Below the pieces are notes generated by a model. It ran no database searches, had not been told where the DNA came from, and was given only the letters and a program-made list of their open reading frames with translations. From JBFGCM01 sp041581135 (GTDB lineage Bacteria; Actinomycetota; Acidimicrobiia; Spongiisociales; UBA5794): 22,122 nucleotides of DNA. A program made the translations under genes and the position numbers. This document shows positions 6,588-15,089 of the stretch, piece by piece (the first letter of the stretch is position 1; each line of letters begins with the position of its first letter). The stretch lies in contig JBFGCM010000066.1 of assembly GCA_041581135.1 (NCBI GenBank), positions 1 to 22,122 on the forward strand, in the 5' to 3' direction.

Positions 6588-8529
6588 CGGTGGGCTCCTC
6601 GGGGAGGTCTACCGTCACCGTGGTGCCCTCGCCTTCGATGGAGGCGACGGTGATGGTGCCGCGGTGCAGTTCCACGAGGCCCTTGGTGACGGCGAGACCC
6701 AGACCTGACCCGGGCACCATCGTGGTGCGGGCATTCGTCGCCCGGAAGAAGCGCTCGAAGAGCTGCGCCTGATCCGCCGCGGGTATCCCGATGCCGGTGT
6801 CGCTGATCTCCACCGAGGCTCCCTCCGCGCTGCGGCGCATCGTGACCAGGACCGAGCCGCCCTCCGGCGTGAACTTCACGGCGTTGCTGAGGAGGTTGTC
6901 GAACACCTGGGTCAGTTTCATCCGGTCGGCGTGCAGCGTGATGGGCTCGGCGGCGCGAATGGCGATGGACACCTTCTTGGCATCGGCACGGGGTCCGAGG
7001 TTTCCGGCGAGGTCCGTCACCAACGTCACGACGTCGAGCGGTTCGGTCTGCAGACCGATGGCGTTGGCTTCGAGCCTTGCCAGCAGCAGCAGGTCCTCCA
7101 CCAGCTGCATGAGCCGGTGCGCGTTGCGGCTGATGGCATCGATGAACCGTGCATCGTCCTCTGAGTGATCGGTCTTGGGAGAATCGGCGAGCAGTTCCAC
7201 GAAGGACACGATCGACGCCAGCGGCGTGCGTAGCTCGTGAGAGACGGTGGCGACCAACTGCGTCTTCAGCTCGTCGAGCTCGCGCAGGGCTTGGTTCTGC
7301 TCCTCGAGCCGCTGGCGGGCGCTGCGCTCCAACTCCAGCATCTCCTCCCGGCGATGTGCCATCGTCCTCTCTTGGGTCACGTCCCGGTAGAGCCAGATGT
7401 GTCCTTTGGTGTGGCCGAGATCGGTCACCGGGACGTAGTCACGCTCGAGAAAGCGACCGTCACACATTGCGAGCAATTCGCCCCGCACAGGATTCCCGGC
7501 AGCAATCGTGTCGTCGATGATCGCAACGAAGCCGTCGGGATCTTTGAACAACGCCTTGGCTCCATGGGCGACCACCGTGCAGTCGGCGCCCACCATGTCG
7601 TCGGCCGTGATGGGGCTGTCGAACAGCCGGGCGAACGACCGGTTGGCGGCAACCACGTGCCGGCTCTCGTCCTCGACCAACACGCCGGTGTCGAGGCTGC
7701 CCATGATCCCGGCCATCTGGCCGGTCTTGAGACGCACGGCGTCGTCGGCGGCCCGGCGGTCGGTGACGTCGCGGGCGTGGAGAACGATGCCGGCCACCGC
7801 CGGATCGTCGAGCATGTTGACGCCGGTGGTCTCGAACCAACGGGTGCTGCCATCGGCGGCGATGACCCTGAGCTCGATGGCGTCGGTGGCGTTGCGAGCG
7901 CCCGTCATCACCTCTGTCATCGCCTGTTGGGCGAGCTCGATGTCGTCGGGGTGGAGAAGAGAGAAGATGCCGCCCTCGGGATCGAGGCCCTTTGGGTAGC
8001 CCGTGAGCCGGCTTCCCGATTCCGAGGTGAAACGCCACGATCCGTCTGCATTGAGGATGGTGATCACATCCGACGAGCCTTCTACGATCGCCCGGAACCG
8101 CTGTTCGCTCAGTTCGAGCTCGTCTCGCATCATCTTCAGCTCGCTGATGTCGCGGGCGTACCCGGTGAACCACTGCTTGCCTTCGGCCTCGAAGGCGGTG
8201 ATGGTCAGCTCGACGGTGATCTCGGTGCCATCGGCGCGCCGGCCCGGCAGTTCGAGGCGCTGATCGAGAGCGGGTCCCTCGCCCGTGGCGAAGTAGTGCG
8301 CCATGCCTCCCCGGTGGGCGCCGATCAGGCGGTCCGGGATGATCAGCTCGGCCAGCTCCGTGCCTACTGCCTCGGATGCGGAGTAGCCGAAGATGCGTTC
8401 GGCCGCCGGATTCCATTCGACGACGAAGCCTCGGTCGTCGATGGTGATGATGGCGTCGAGGGCCGAGCGGATCTGAGCTCGGGCGCGCTCGCCCATCCAT
8501 TCCGGGCTCGCAGCGGTGGATGGTTGCAT
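6580..8529 (-). CDS. Multi-PAS sensor histidine kinase
   Basis: The protein has 649 residues and no obvious membrane segment, so it is probably a cytoplasmic sensor. Three PAS-like domains are visible: about 15-135 (IITIDDRGFVVEWNPAAERI with a PAC end YARDISELKMM), 140-265 (VITILNADGSWRFTSESGSR to ARDVTDRRA) and 270-390 (GVLVEDESRHVVAANRSFARL to YRDVTQERT). A Glu/Arg-rich coiled coil (about 390-425) leads to the HisKA domain with the phospho-accepting His in LVATVSHELRTPLASI. The HATPase domain shows the N box DNLLSNAVKFTPEGG, G1 ISDTGIGIP, F box LFERFFR and G2 GSGLGLAVTKGL. The start at 8529 has only a weak ribosome site; an ATG 11 codons further in is an alternative. It overlaps the OmpR-type gene by 8 bases. 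The signal is unknown. Confidence 0.96.
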   Translation of the reverse strand: MQPSTAASPEWMGERARAQIRSALDAIITIDDRGFVVEWNPAAERIFGYSASEAVGTELAELIIPDRLIGAHRGGMAHYFATGEGPALDQRLELPGRRADGTEITVELTITAFEAEGKQWFTGYARDISELKMMRDELELSEQRFRAIVEGSSDVITILNADGSWRFTSESGSRLTGYPKGLDPEGGIFSLLHPDDIELAQQAMTEVMTGARNATDAIELRVIAADGSTRWFETTGVNMLDDPAVAGIVLHARDVTDRRAADDAVRLKTGQMAGIMGSLDTGVLVEDESRHVVAANRSFARLFDSPITADDMVGADCTVVAHGAKALFKDPDGFVAIIDDTIAAGNPVRGELLAMCDGRFLERDYVPVTDLGHTKGHIWLYRDVTQERTMAHRREEMLELERSARQRLEEQNQALRELDELKTQLVATVSHELRTPLASIVSFVELLADSPKTDHSEDDARFIDAISRNAHRLMQLVEDLLLLARLEANAIGLQTEPLDVVTLVTDLAGNLGPRADAKKVSIAIRAAEPITLHADRMKLTQVFDNLLSNAVKFTPEGGSVLVTMRRSAEGASVEISDTGIGIPAADQAQLFERFFRATNARTTMVPGSGLGLAVTKGLVELHRGTITVASIEGEGTTVTVDLPEEPTDG

Positions 8530-8592
8530 GCGGGAGCTATCGGCGGTTCGGAGCGGGGGCTTGATGGGAGCGGGGAGCCTGGTCCCGTCCGA

Positions 8593-9909
8593 TCAGCCGT
8601 GGTCGACGTAGCCGTGGTCGGCGGCAAAGGCCGCATCTGCGGCCATGACCTCGACGGGGCGAAGGTCAGAGGCGGGCTGGACGACTCGCCGCGACTCATC
8701 CACGATCAGTCGCACCTGTTGCGCCACGGCCTCCCGCCGCTCCGCCGACGTCCCAGACGCGGCCACCGTTTCCAGGAGGCGGAGTAGCGCCACCATGACC
8801 CGTGGCCGATCTGCCGCGCTCCGCCGCAGGTTGCTGCACAGGGTGTCGAGGATCAGGCTGAAGTCCGGCACCGGCACGAACACTGTGGCAGGTTGCTCGA
8901 CGAGGATGTCGTCGGTAGCTCGGGTGGCGAGCTCCGCCATGACGATGGAGAGGTGCTGCACCGCCTGGACTGCCGTGTAGGGATCGTTCATCGACGGCGC
9001 CACGGCCCGGAGTGCGATGTCCACCAGCTGCCGAATGCCAAAGCCGATGTCGTTGTCGACCCGCCGTTCCACGGTCAGCATCATGGCCCGGTTGATCTCA
9101 GCGGTGAGGGGCTCGGTGTCGATTGGTCCATCGTCGTCCTGCCACACCCAAGCGAGGGTGCTCCCGGCGACAAGGTGATGACCCACCTGGGGCCGGACCC
9201 GGACGGTCACCCCGGCGGCGGCAGCGCTGCGGACGAGAGCGTCGATGTCGACCTCCTGCAGGTAGCCGCTGCGGGCGACCGGGATCAGCACCGCCGGGTC
9301 CGGGGGCTTTGGGCCGCGTCGGTGGCCCGTGCTCTGGTTGATCGGCAAAGGGTGATGATGCCGGATGGCGGCGATGGTGGCCTGGCGCACCGACAGCATC
9401 ACGGCATCGATGCGGATGGAATTGGTGATGTGCTGGATGTAGTACACGAGCATCCCGACGCTGACGAGCGCCAGGAGCAGCGAACCGGTGACCGCCAGTT
9501 GCGGCACGAACGCGCCCTGGTCCGTCTGTTGGCCCACGGTGAACAATCCACCGAGGCTGTAGGCGAAGGTGGCGACAAAGGTGCTCAGCACGAGCCGAGT
9601 GCCCCGGTCCTGGAGAAAGGACCGCAGCAGACGTGGTGAGAACTGGGTCGATGCGATCTGGAGGGCAACCACGGTGAGCACGAAGACGAGGCCGGTGACC
9701 GTGATCATCGTGCCGGACACCACGATGAGCAGCTCCCGAGCGGCACCCGCCTCTCCCTTGAAGAGTAACGGAGCGAGAAAGCTGTCCTCCGAGAGGTCGA
9801 GCTGCGACAGGCCGTAGCCCGTCGCCAGTGCCGCCACTACGAAGACGGCGGGCAGGAACCACAACGACCTGATCGCCTCGCGCCAAGGGTGTCGAAGCTC
9901 GTGAACCAT
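8593..9909 (-). CDS. DUF2254 family integral membrane protein
   Basis: This is a 438-residue protein. I chose the ATG at 9909 (MVHELRHPWREAIRSLWFLP) because the further 50 residues of open frame upstream are low-complexity and overlap the promoter region. Four hydrophobic segments lie in the N-terminal half: around SLWFLPAVFVVAALATGY, LLIVVSGTMITVTGLVFVLT, STFVATFAYSLGGLF and VTGSLLLALVSVGMLVYYIQ. The rest is a soluble domain with VDNDIGFGIRQLVDIALRAV and SMNDPYTAVQAVQHLS, features typical of DUF2254 (the family's function is not established). It stands 63 bases upstream of the kinase gene on the same strand and is probably the first gene of the operon. A TAGGCT hexamer at 9923-9918 lies 8 bases before the ATG and may be a -10 element giving an almost leaderless transcript. 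Confidence 0.9.
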   Translation of the reverse strand: MVHELRHPWREAIRSLWFLPAVFVVAALATGYGLSQLDLSEDSFLAPLLFKGEAGAARELLIVVSGTMITVTGLVFVLTVVALQIASTQFSPRLLRSFLQDRGTRLVLSTFVATFAYSLGGLFTVGQQTDQGAFVPQLAVTGSLLLALVSVGMLVYYIQHITNSIRIDAVMLSVRQATIAAIRHHHPLPINQSTGHRRGPKPPDPAVLIPVARSGYLQEVDIDALVRSAAAAGVTVRVRPQVGHHLVAGSTLAWVWQDDDGPIDTEPLTAEINRAMMLTVERRVDNDIGFGIRQLVDIALRAVAPSMNDPYTAVQAVQHLSIVMAELATRATDDILVEQPATVFVPVPDFSLILDTLCSNLRRSAADRPRVMVALLRLLETVAASGTSAERREAVAQQVRLIVDESRRVVQPASDLRPVEVMAADAAFAADHGYVDHG

Positions 9910-10057
9910 CGATGACGAGCCTACGGGGCGAGCGGCAGGAACGGGCACGTCCCGCGGTGGCTCGAGTAGCCGATTCGCAGCATGCCGAAGGTGAGACGTC
10001 AACGGTCCGACGAACCGACCTCCGGTAGTTTGAGGGCCTGGCAATCGTGGGTATGGC
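9910..10057. promoter_or_regulatory. Divergent promoter region between DUF2254 and the LAL regulator
   Basis: This is a 148-base gap between genes read outward in both directions. On the minus strand TAGGCT (9923-9918) precedes the DUF2254 ATG by 8 bases. On the plus strand TAGTTT (10026-10031) lies 26 bases before the regulator ATG. Both resemble actinobacterial -10 hexamers of the form TAgnnT; no convincing -35 is visible for either. No strong dyad was found. Confidence 0.4.
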
Positions 10058-12649
10058 ATGCAGCTCCTGGAGCGGGACGGTGTGTTGGCCCGGCTCGAGG
10101 AGCTCCTCGGCCGGGCCCGTCAGGGGAAAGGCTCGATCGCGTTCATCGGCGGTGAAGCAGGGATCGGGAAAACCGCGCTGGTGCGGGCGTTCGTGGACCT
10201 CGTGGGCGAATCCGCCTTGGTGCTGGCTGGAGCGTGCGATCCGCTGACGACGCCCCGTCCGCTGAGCCCGTTGCTCGACATCGCCGCCGATCCCGACTCT
10301 CACATCGGGGATCTCATGAGCGACGAGGTCGCCCCTTACGAGGTCTTCGCGGCGCTGCTCGATCGACTGCGGAGCACGGCACGTCCGACGCTGCTCGTGG
10401 TCGAGGACGTCCACTGGGCGGATGAAGCCTCGCTCGATTTCGTTCGTTTCGCCGGGCGGCGCATCGCCGACACGAACGCTCTGATGCTCTGCACCTACCG
10501 AGACGATGAGATCGGTTCCGACCATCCGCTGCGGCCGGTGCTCGGCGACCTCGCTCCTTCCCGGGAGTGGGTGCATCGCGTCCACCTGGAGCCGCTGTCT
10601 CCAGCGGCGGTGGCCGAACTGACTGCCGAGACGAACGTCGATCCGGTCCGACTGTTCGACGTCACAGGCGGTAACCCGTTCTACGTGACCGAGGTGCTGG
10701 CGGGAGATGCGGAGATCCCGACTTCAGTGGCCGATGCGGTGTTGGCGCGGGTCGATCGGCTGGACTCGGCCGCTCGCAGAGTCGTGGAAGTCACCTCGAT
10801 CGCGCCGCGCTCGCTGCGCGTCGAGCATGCGGTGGCGCTCGCCGGAACCGATCTGGCGGCTGCCGAGCGCGCCGTGCACGCCGGGGCGATCGTCGGATCC
10901 GGGCCGGACCTGCGCTTCCGCCACGAGCTGGCGCGCGCCGCTGTGGAGTCCTCGGTCATGGAGGCTCGGCGGATCGAGCTTCACCGGCAGATGGTCCGGC
11001 TGCTCGCCACAGAGAAGCCGCTCGACCTGGCACGGCTGGCACACCACGCTACCCGCACCGCTGATCCCGACCTGGTGCAGCGATATGCCCCGCTGGCGGC
11101 CGAAGAGGCAGGCGCCCGCGGGGCCCACCATCAGGCCGCCGATTTCTTGGCCATTGCTCTGGAGCATGCTGCGGGGCTCAGCGGCGATGAGGTGGCGGAT
11201 CTGCAGCTGCGGCTGGCGTGGGAGCTGTACATCATCAACCGGCCGGCCGAGTCGGTCGACCTCACCGAGGCGGCGGTCGCTCACTTCCGCGCCGGGTCGG
11301 ACGAAGAAGCGCTGGGTCGTGCGCTCACCATGCACAGCCGGGCTCTCTGGAACGTCGACCCGGAACTCGCGCACGCGGTAGAGCGCGAAGCGATCGAGCT
11401 CTTGAGCGGCCGGCCGCCCGGAGAGGCGCTGGCGTTCGCCCTCTACTACTCGGCACACCTCCACATGCTGTCGCGCCACTACGCACCATCGGTTGCCGAT
11501 GCGCGACGTTGCATCGAGGTGTCGCTGCAGATCGGCTCGGAGCGAAATCATCGCCTGGGGTTGTTGACGCTGGGAACGGCTGAGCTGGTGATGGGCGACG
11601 CCGATCGAGGAATCGCCCTGATCGAGGAGGCGATGGCGCGGGCGGATGCTGCGGGGGACTACCGGCTTCGGGTGGTGGGCCTCGGCATGCTGGGATCCGG
11701 CAGTGGCGAGATCCGTCGCTACGCCGAGGCGATCGAGTGGATCGACCAGCTCATGGCGATGTCGGAGCGCTACGACGAGGACTACAACGTCAGCTATTTG
11801 ACTGCGTGGCGGGCACGTATCGCCTTCGAGCAAGGCCGCTGGGAGGAGGCGACTCGCCTGGCGGAAGAGGTCCCCCGCGGAGGCGCCCGCATCAACGGCA
11901 CCACTGCGCTGGGAGCTTTGGGCCGAGTGCGCGTTCGGCGGGGCGATCCGGGTGCGACCGAAGTGCTCGAAGGTGGACTGGAGCTGGCCTTCAAGCAAGA
12001 GCTGCAGCATCGCTGGCCGCTGGTGGCGGGGCTCGCCGAGCATGCATGGCTGCGGGGCGACCTCGACGGCGTCAGGGCGGCCATCCACGAGAACTTCGAG
12101 CTGGCGCTCGACACGGACAGCCCATGGGCGCGGGGCGAGATGGGCTTCTGGATGTGGCGGGCGGGCGCCATCTCTGGGCCTCCCGACGGAACCGCCCAGC
12201 CGTTCGCCCTGCAGATGGCCGGCGACTGGGAGGCGGCTGCCGCGGCATGGCGCGCCATCGGCTGTCCGTACGACGAGGCGATGGCGCTGGCAGATTCCAA
12301 CGATGGCGACGCGCTGCTCGCTGCTCTCGAGTTGCTGGAACGCCTCGGCGCCCGTCCGGCAGCGGATCGGGTGCGAGCGAGCCTGCGGGAGATTGGTGTC
12401 GACCGCCTTCCTGCGCGGCCGCGTGCCAGCACCCTGGACGGTCCCGCGATGCTCACCGCCCGCCAGCAGGAGGTGCTGGCGCTGCTCAGCCAGGGCCTCA
12501 CCAACGCCGAAATCGCCGAGCGCTTGTACATCTCCACCAAGACGGCCGGTCATCACGTCTCAGCGGTGCTCCGGAAGCTGGGCGTGCGCTCTCGTACCGA
12601 GGCTGCTGCTGCGGCGCTCAAGATGGGCATGTCCGCGCACTCTGAATAG
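10058..12649 (+). CDS. Large ATP-binding LuxR-family regulator (LAL/MalT-like)
   Basis: The protein has 863 residues, the usual size for the LAL family. The N-terminus is an AAA/STAND-type NTPase: Walker A IGGEAGIGKTALV (about residues 30-42), Walker B TLLVVEDVHWADEASLDF (about 111-128), and a sensor-like GGNPFYVTEVL. Residues 350-780 are helical and TPR-like (repeated Ala/Leu/Glu-rich helices). The C-terminal 65 residues form a LuxR helix-turn-helix: MLTARQQEVLALLSQGLTNA, EIAERLYISTKTAGHHVSAV, LRKLGVRSRTEA. Such regulators couple ligand and ATP binding to DNA binding. It reads toward the DUF4242 gene 88 bases downstream on the same strand and may control it or the divergent operon. The inducer is unknown. 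Confidence 0.95.
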   Translation: MQLLERDGVLARLEELLGRARQGKGSIAFIGGEAGIGKTALVRAFVDLVGESALVLAGACDPLTTPRPLSPLLDIAADPDSHIGDLMSDEVAPYEVFAALLDRLRSTARPTLLVVEDVHWADEASLDFVRFAGRRIADTNALMLCTYRDDEIGSDHPLRPVLGDLAPSREWVHRVHLEPLSPAAVAELTAETNVDPVRLFDVTGGNPFYVTEVLAGDAEIPTSVADAVLARVDRLDSAARRVVEVTSIAPRSLRVEHAVALAGTDLAAAERAVHAGAIVGSGPDLRFRHELARAAVESSVMEARRIELHRQMVRLLATEKPLDLARLAHHATRTADPDLVQRYAPLAAEEAGARGAHHQAADFLAIALEHAAGLSGDEVADLQLRLAWELYIINRPAESVDLTEAAVAHFRAGSDEEALGRALTMHSRALWNVDPELAHAVEREAIELLSGRPPGEALAFALYYSAHLHMLSRHYAPSVADARRCIEVSLQIGSERNHRLGLLTLGTAELVMGDADRGIALIEEAMARADAAGDYRLRVVGLGMLGSGSGEIRRYAEAIEWIDQLMAMSERYDEDYNVSYLTAWRARIAFEQGRWEEATRLAEEVPRGGARINGTTALGALGRVRVRRGDPGATEVLEGGLELAFKQELQHRWPLVAGLAEHAWLRGDLDGVRAAIHENFELALDTDSPWARGEMGFWMWRAGAISGPPDGTAQPFALQMAGDWEAAAAAWRAIGCPYDEAMALADSNDGDALLAALELLERLGARPAADRVRASLREIGVDRLPARPRASTLDGPAMLTARQQEVLALLSQGLTNAEIAERLYISTKTAGHHVSAVLRKLGVRSRTEAAAAALKMGMSAHSE

Positions 12650-12699
12650 GGAATTCTCCCGACGAGCTCGACCCCCTCTCCGCCGTACGTTCGAGCTGC

Positions 12700-12716
12700 G
12701 GCCGGAGACACCGGCC
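12700..12716 (+). promoter_or_regulatory. Short hairpin just upstream of the DUF4242 ribosome site
   Basis: GGCCGG (12700-12705) and CCGGCC (12711-12716) form a perfect 6-base stem with an AGACA loop, a few bases before the ribosome site GAGAGGAGA. A longer-looped dyad, AGCTCGA/TCGAGCT (12665-12671 and 12691-12697), lies before it. They could form a weak terminator of the regulator gene or a leader structure controlling DUF4242 translation. The evidence is structural only. Confidence 0.3.
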
Positions 12717-12737
12717 AAGGAGAAGAGAGGAGATCTG

Positions 12738-13022
12738 ATGCCTCGCTACATGGTGGAACGGACGTTCCCGGACGGACTCGAGATCCCGACTGACACATCG
12801 GGCGCGGACACGTGCCTGAGCGTCGTCGGAAACAACGCCCAAGAGCAGGTCACTTGGGTGCAATCGTTCGTCTCGGCAGACAAGCGCAAGACGTTCTGCA
12901 TCTACGACGGGCCAACGCCCGAATCGATTCGCAGGGCGGCCGGGCTGAACGCCCTTCCGGTGGATGCGATCACCGAGGTGCGGATCCTGGATCCGTACTT
13001 CTACGTTGGGGCGGCATCATGA
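12738..13022 (+). CDS. DUF4242 (SCO4226-like) small protein
   Basis: This is a 94-residue protein from the ATG at 12738, with the strong ribosome site GAGAGGAGA about 5 bases upstream. It matches the DUF4242 pattern: an N-terminal strand PRYMVERTFPDGL, a helix and strand around NNAQEQVTWVQSFVSADKRK, then KTFCIYDGPTPESIRRAAG and NALPVDAITEVRILDPYFY. The family has a ferredoxin-like fold; the Streptomyces member SCO4226 binds nickel, but the cellular role is not settled. The stop overlaps the next start as ATGA (13019-13022), so the two are co-translated. The long open frame extending upstream inside the LuxR gene is not coding. Confidence 0.9.
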   Translation: MPRYMVERTFPDGLEIPTDTSGADTCLSVVGNNAQEQVTWVQSFVSADKRKTFCIYDGPTPESIRRAAGLNALPVDAITEVRILDPYFYVGAAS

Positions 13023-13636
13023 GGCGGCGATACCGCGCAACGCTGGTCGGCACCGTGCTCGTGCTGGCGGCGGCACTGACCGTCCCCGCCACAGCCACAC
13101 CTGCCGTCGCGATCGACCAGGTCGCCGTCGTGCAGGAGCACCTGGAAGACGGCACGCCGGCAGAATCTCCGCTGCAGCAGGTGGGGACATCGTCTCTCGC
13201 CCGTCGCGCCGACGGACTCCACGCCCGGGTGCACGTCGAAGGCCTACGGCCCGGCGGTGTGTACACCTTCTGGTGGGTCGTGGTGCAGGACGACGGCACG
13301 TTCCCGGACGACATCTTCGTTGCGCTGGGCGCTGGCACCGTTGCCGGACGGAACGGGCGGGCGAGCGTGCGAATGAGCGCCGCTCTGGGTCAGCCCGGCA
13401 TCGGCGGTTTCGAACCGGCTCCCGGCGTCGTGATCGAGTGGGACACACTGCGTGACCCGCTCGGGTCGCTGGTTCGAGTGGAGATCGCCTACCACGGTCA
13501 GGCGGCCGACGCCGGTGACGATCTCGAGACGTGGTTGAGCGACTTCTGGACGGGTGCGGCATGCCCTCCGGCGACGTCCAATCCGAATCCGGCGCAGCCA
13601 CACTGTCCCGTCTACTACGCAGCAAGCCACGGCTGA
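13019..13636 (+). CDS. Secreted protein of unknown function
   Basis: This is a 205-residue protein starting at the ATG at 13019, overlapping the DUF4242 stop by 4 bases. It has a clear Sec signal peptide: MRRRYR, a hydrophobic core TLVGTVLVLAAALTVPA, and a likely cleavage after ATPAVA. The mature part looks beta-rich, with GGVYTFWWVVVQDDGTFPDD, GNGRASVRM-type turns and VVIEWDTLRDPLGSLVRVEI. Two Cys near the end (CPPATSNPNPAQPHC) may form a disulfide. I do not recognise the family. A terminator hairpin follows 18 bases after the stop. Its coupling to DUF4242 suggests a shared process linking a cytoplasmic and an exported product. Confidence 0.85.
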   Translation: MRRRYRATLVGTVLVLAAALTVPATATPAVAIDQVAVVQEHLEDGTPAESPLQQVGTSSLARRADGLHARVHVEGLRPGGVYTFWWVVVQDDGTFPDDIFVALGAGTVAGRNGRASVRMSAALGQPGIGGFEPAPGVVIEWDTLRDPLGSLVRVEIAYHGQAADAGDDLETWLSDFWTGAACPPATSNPNPAQPHCPVYYAASHG

Positions 13637-13653
13637 GGCCGGTGGTGGCCGAG

Positions 13654-13680
13654 AAACCCGGGCTTCCACGGCCCGGGTTT
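13654..13680. terminator. Hairpin terminator between convergent genes
   Basis: AAACCCGGGC (13654-13663) and GCCCGGGTTT (13671-13680) form a perfect 10-base stem with a 7-base loop. It begins 18 bases after the secreted-protein stop and lies 63 bases past the end of the convergent HD-GYP gene. The A3/T3 ends give short U runs in both directions, so it can act for both transcripts. Confidence 0.8.
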
Positions 13681-13742
13681 CCCCGTGACCGGAGCAGTGC
13701 CCGCCGGGCGAAACGATTGAGTGGCTGTGTCGAGTCGTCGCC

Positions 13743-15089
13743 TCAGTCGAGCGCTTCGATGGGCTCCGTCTGAAGCTGATCCTCTACCCCGTCGGCTTCG
13801 AGTAGCGCAGATGGATCGATGCCGACCCGATCCGGCAGCAGCTGCATCGAGACGTCGTCGGTGGGGAAGGTGATCGGCTCGGGTGCGATGCGTTCGCCTT
13901 CGGCCGTCACCACCAGCACACCGGTCGCCTTGCCCGGGTCACCTCCGGGTGTGGTCACGACCACGACGGTGCCGTCTTCGAGCCTGAGTATCGAGCCCGG
14001 TGGGTACACCCCCATGAGCTTGATGAAGGCGCGGACGAGGTCGGGGTGGAACGCCGTCCCCATGCCGGCCAAGAGATGCTCGAGGGCACGGTTCGGGGTC
14101 TCTGCCCGCCTATACCGCCTCCGGGCGGTGAGTGCGTCGTAGACGTCGACGAGCGACACGAGGCTGCTCACCACATGCGGTTGCCGCCGATCACTCGGGT
14201 ACCCGGTGCCGTCGAATCGGGCGTGGTGCTCCAAGGCGATGGTGGCCGAGATCTCGTGCCCTTGGCCGGCCGCGCTGAGGATCGCTTGGGCGCCTTCTTG
14301 AGGGTGGCGCTGGACTTCCCGCCATCCGTCCGCATCCAAACGCCCGGGATGGTTGAGGATCTTCTTGGACAGGGTCACCTTACCGATGTCGTGCAAGAGC
14401 GCGCCGGTCCCGATGGGGACGAGTTCGGCGGCGGTCAACCCCAGTATCTTGCCGAGTGCCAGCGTCAGAATGCTCGAGTTCACCGAGTGATAGAAGGTGT
14501 ACTCGTCGTGGCTCTTCACGGTGGACAGCAGCAGTGCTGCCTTCGTTTCGGCAAGGCTCCGATCGACGAGGTCCTCGACCGCCGTCATCACCGGATTCAG
14601 ATCGAACGCGCCCTCGTGTGCGAGCCAGTCGCTGCTGCGGCGAAGCGCCTCCAGCGAGCCGGCATACGATCGGCGCAGCGGAGAGAGGCCGTCGTCCGAG
14701 GCCGTCAGGTGGTCCTCATTGAGGAGGATCGTGCCTCCGGCCGGCAGGTCTCCGGATTTCTGAGACACGAATGCTGCCAGCTCGAGTAGGTCGGAGTCGG
14801 CGACGGGGTGCCGGAAGGTCAGAGACGAGATGTCCCGAGCCTGGAGCTCGCGAACGAATCCGCTGAACTCGAGCGACGCGTACGGAAGCAGATGTCCGTC
14901 CTGGTAGAGACCTTCGTCACGGATCGTGAGGATCAGCTCGCCACTCTCCGGCACGGCGAGGTCGATCGCACCGGCCATCGCCGCCAGCGACTCCTGGATC
15001 AGCGGATGTTCGAGCGGGTAGAGGGCAACCGCGTTGATCGTGCGCCGGAGGCCCTGGAGGAAGCGGTGGAGGTTGCTCTCGTCGGTCAT
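13743..15089 (-). CDS. HD-GYP domain protein, putative cyclic-di-nucleotide phosphodiesterase
   Basis: The protein has 448 residues. Residues 15-110 form an N-terminal module (VALYPLEHPLIQESLAAMAG, EGLYQDGHLL, LTFRHPVADSDLLELAAFV) that resembles the one in the HEAT-repeat protein encoded upstream. The HD-GYP domain spans about 185-350: H201 in YHSVNSSI, H233-D234 and K237 in LLHDIGK, H262 in RHPQEGA, H288-H289 in ALEHHARFDG, and the signature DGTGYP at 293-298. HD-GYP proteins hydrolyse cyclic di-GMP or related dinucleotides with bound metals. A C-terminal region (about 365-448) with ILRLEDGTVVVVTTP is common after such domains. The ATG at 15089 overlaps the upstream stop by 4 bases and has no own ribosome site, indicating coupling. 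Confidence 0.93.
   Translation of the reverse strand: MTDESNLHRFLQGLRRTINAVALYPLEHPLIQESLAAMAGAIDLAVPESGELILTIRDEGLYQDGHLLPYASLEFSGFVRELQARDISSLTFRHPVADSDLLELAAFVSQKSGDLPAGGTILLNEDHLTASDDGLSPLRRSYAGSLEALRRSSDWLAHEGAFDLNPVMTAVEDLVDRSLAETKAALLLSTVKSHDEYTFYHSVNSSILTLALGKILGLTAAELVPIGTGALLHDIGKVTLSKKILNHPGRLDADGWREVQRHPQEGAQAILSAAGQGHEISATIALEHHARFDGTGYPSDRRQPHVVSSLVSLVDVYDALTARRRYRRAETPNRALEHLLAGMGTAFHPDLVRAFIKLMGVYPPGSILRLEDGTVVVVTTPGGDPGKATGVLVVTAEGERIAPEPITFPTDDVSMQLLPDRVGIDPSALLEADGVEDQLQTEPIEALD

Noticed and set aside
7237..8787. Plus-strand open frame of about 500 codons across the kinase gene
   Set aside because: Shadow of the histidine kinase; no domain and no ribosome site.
10724..12556. 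Long minus-strand open frame of about 600 codons antisense to the LAL regulator
   Set aside because: The plus strand has Walker and LuxR motifs; the antisense translation is low-complexity and has no recognisable motif.
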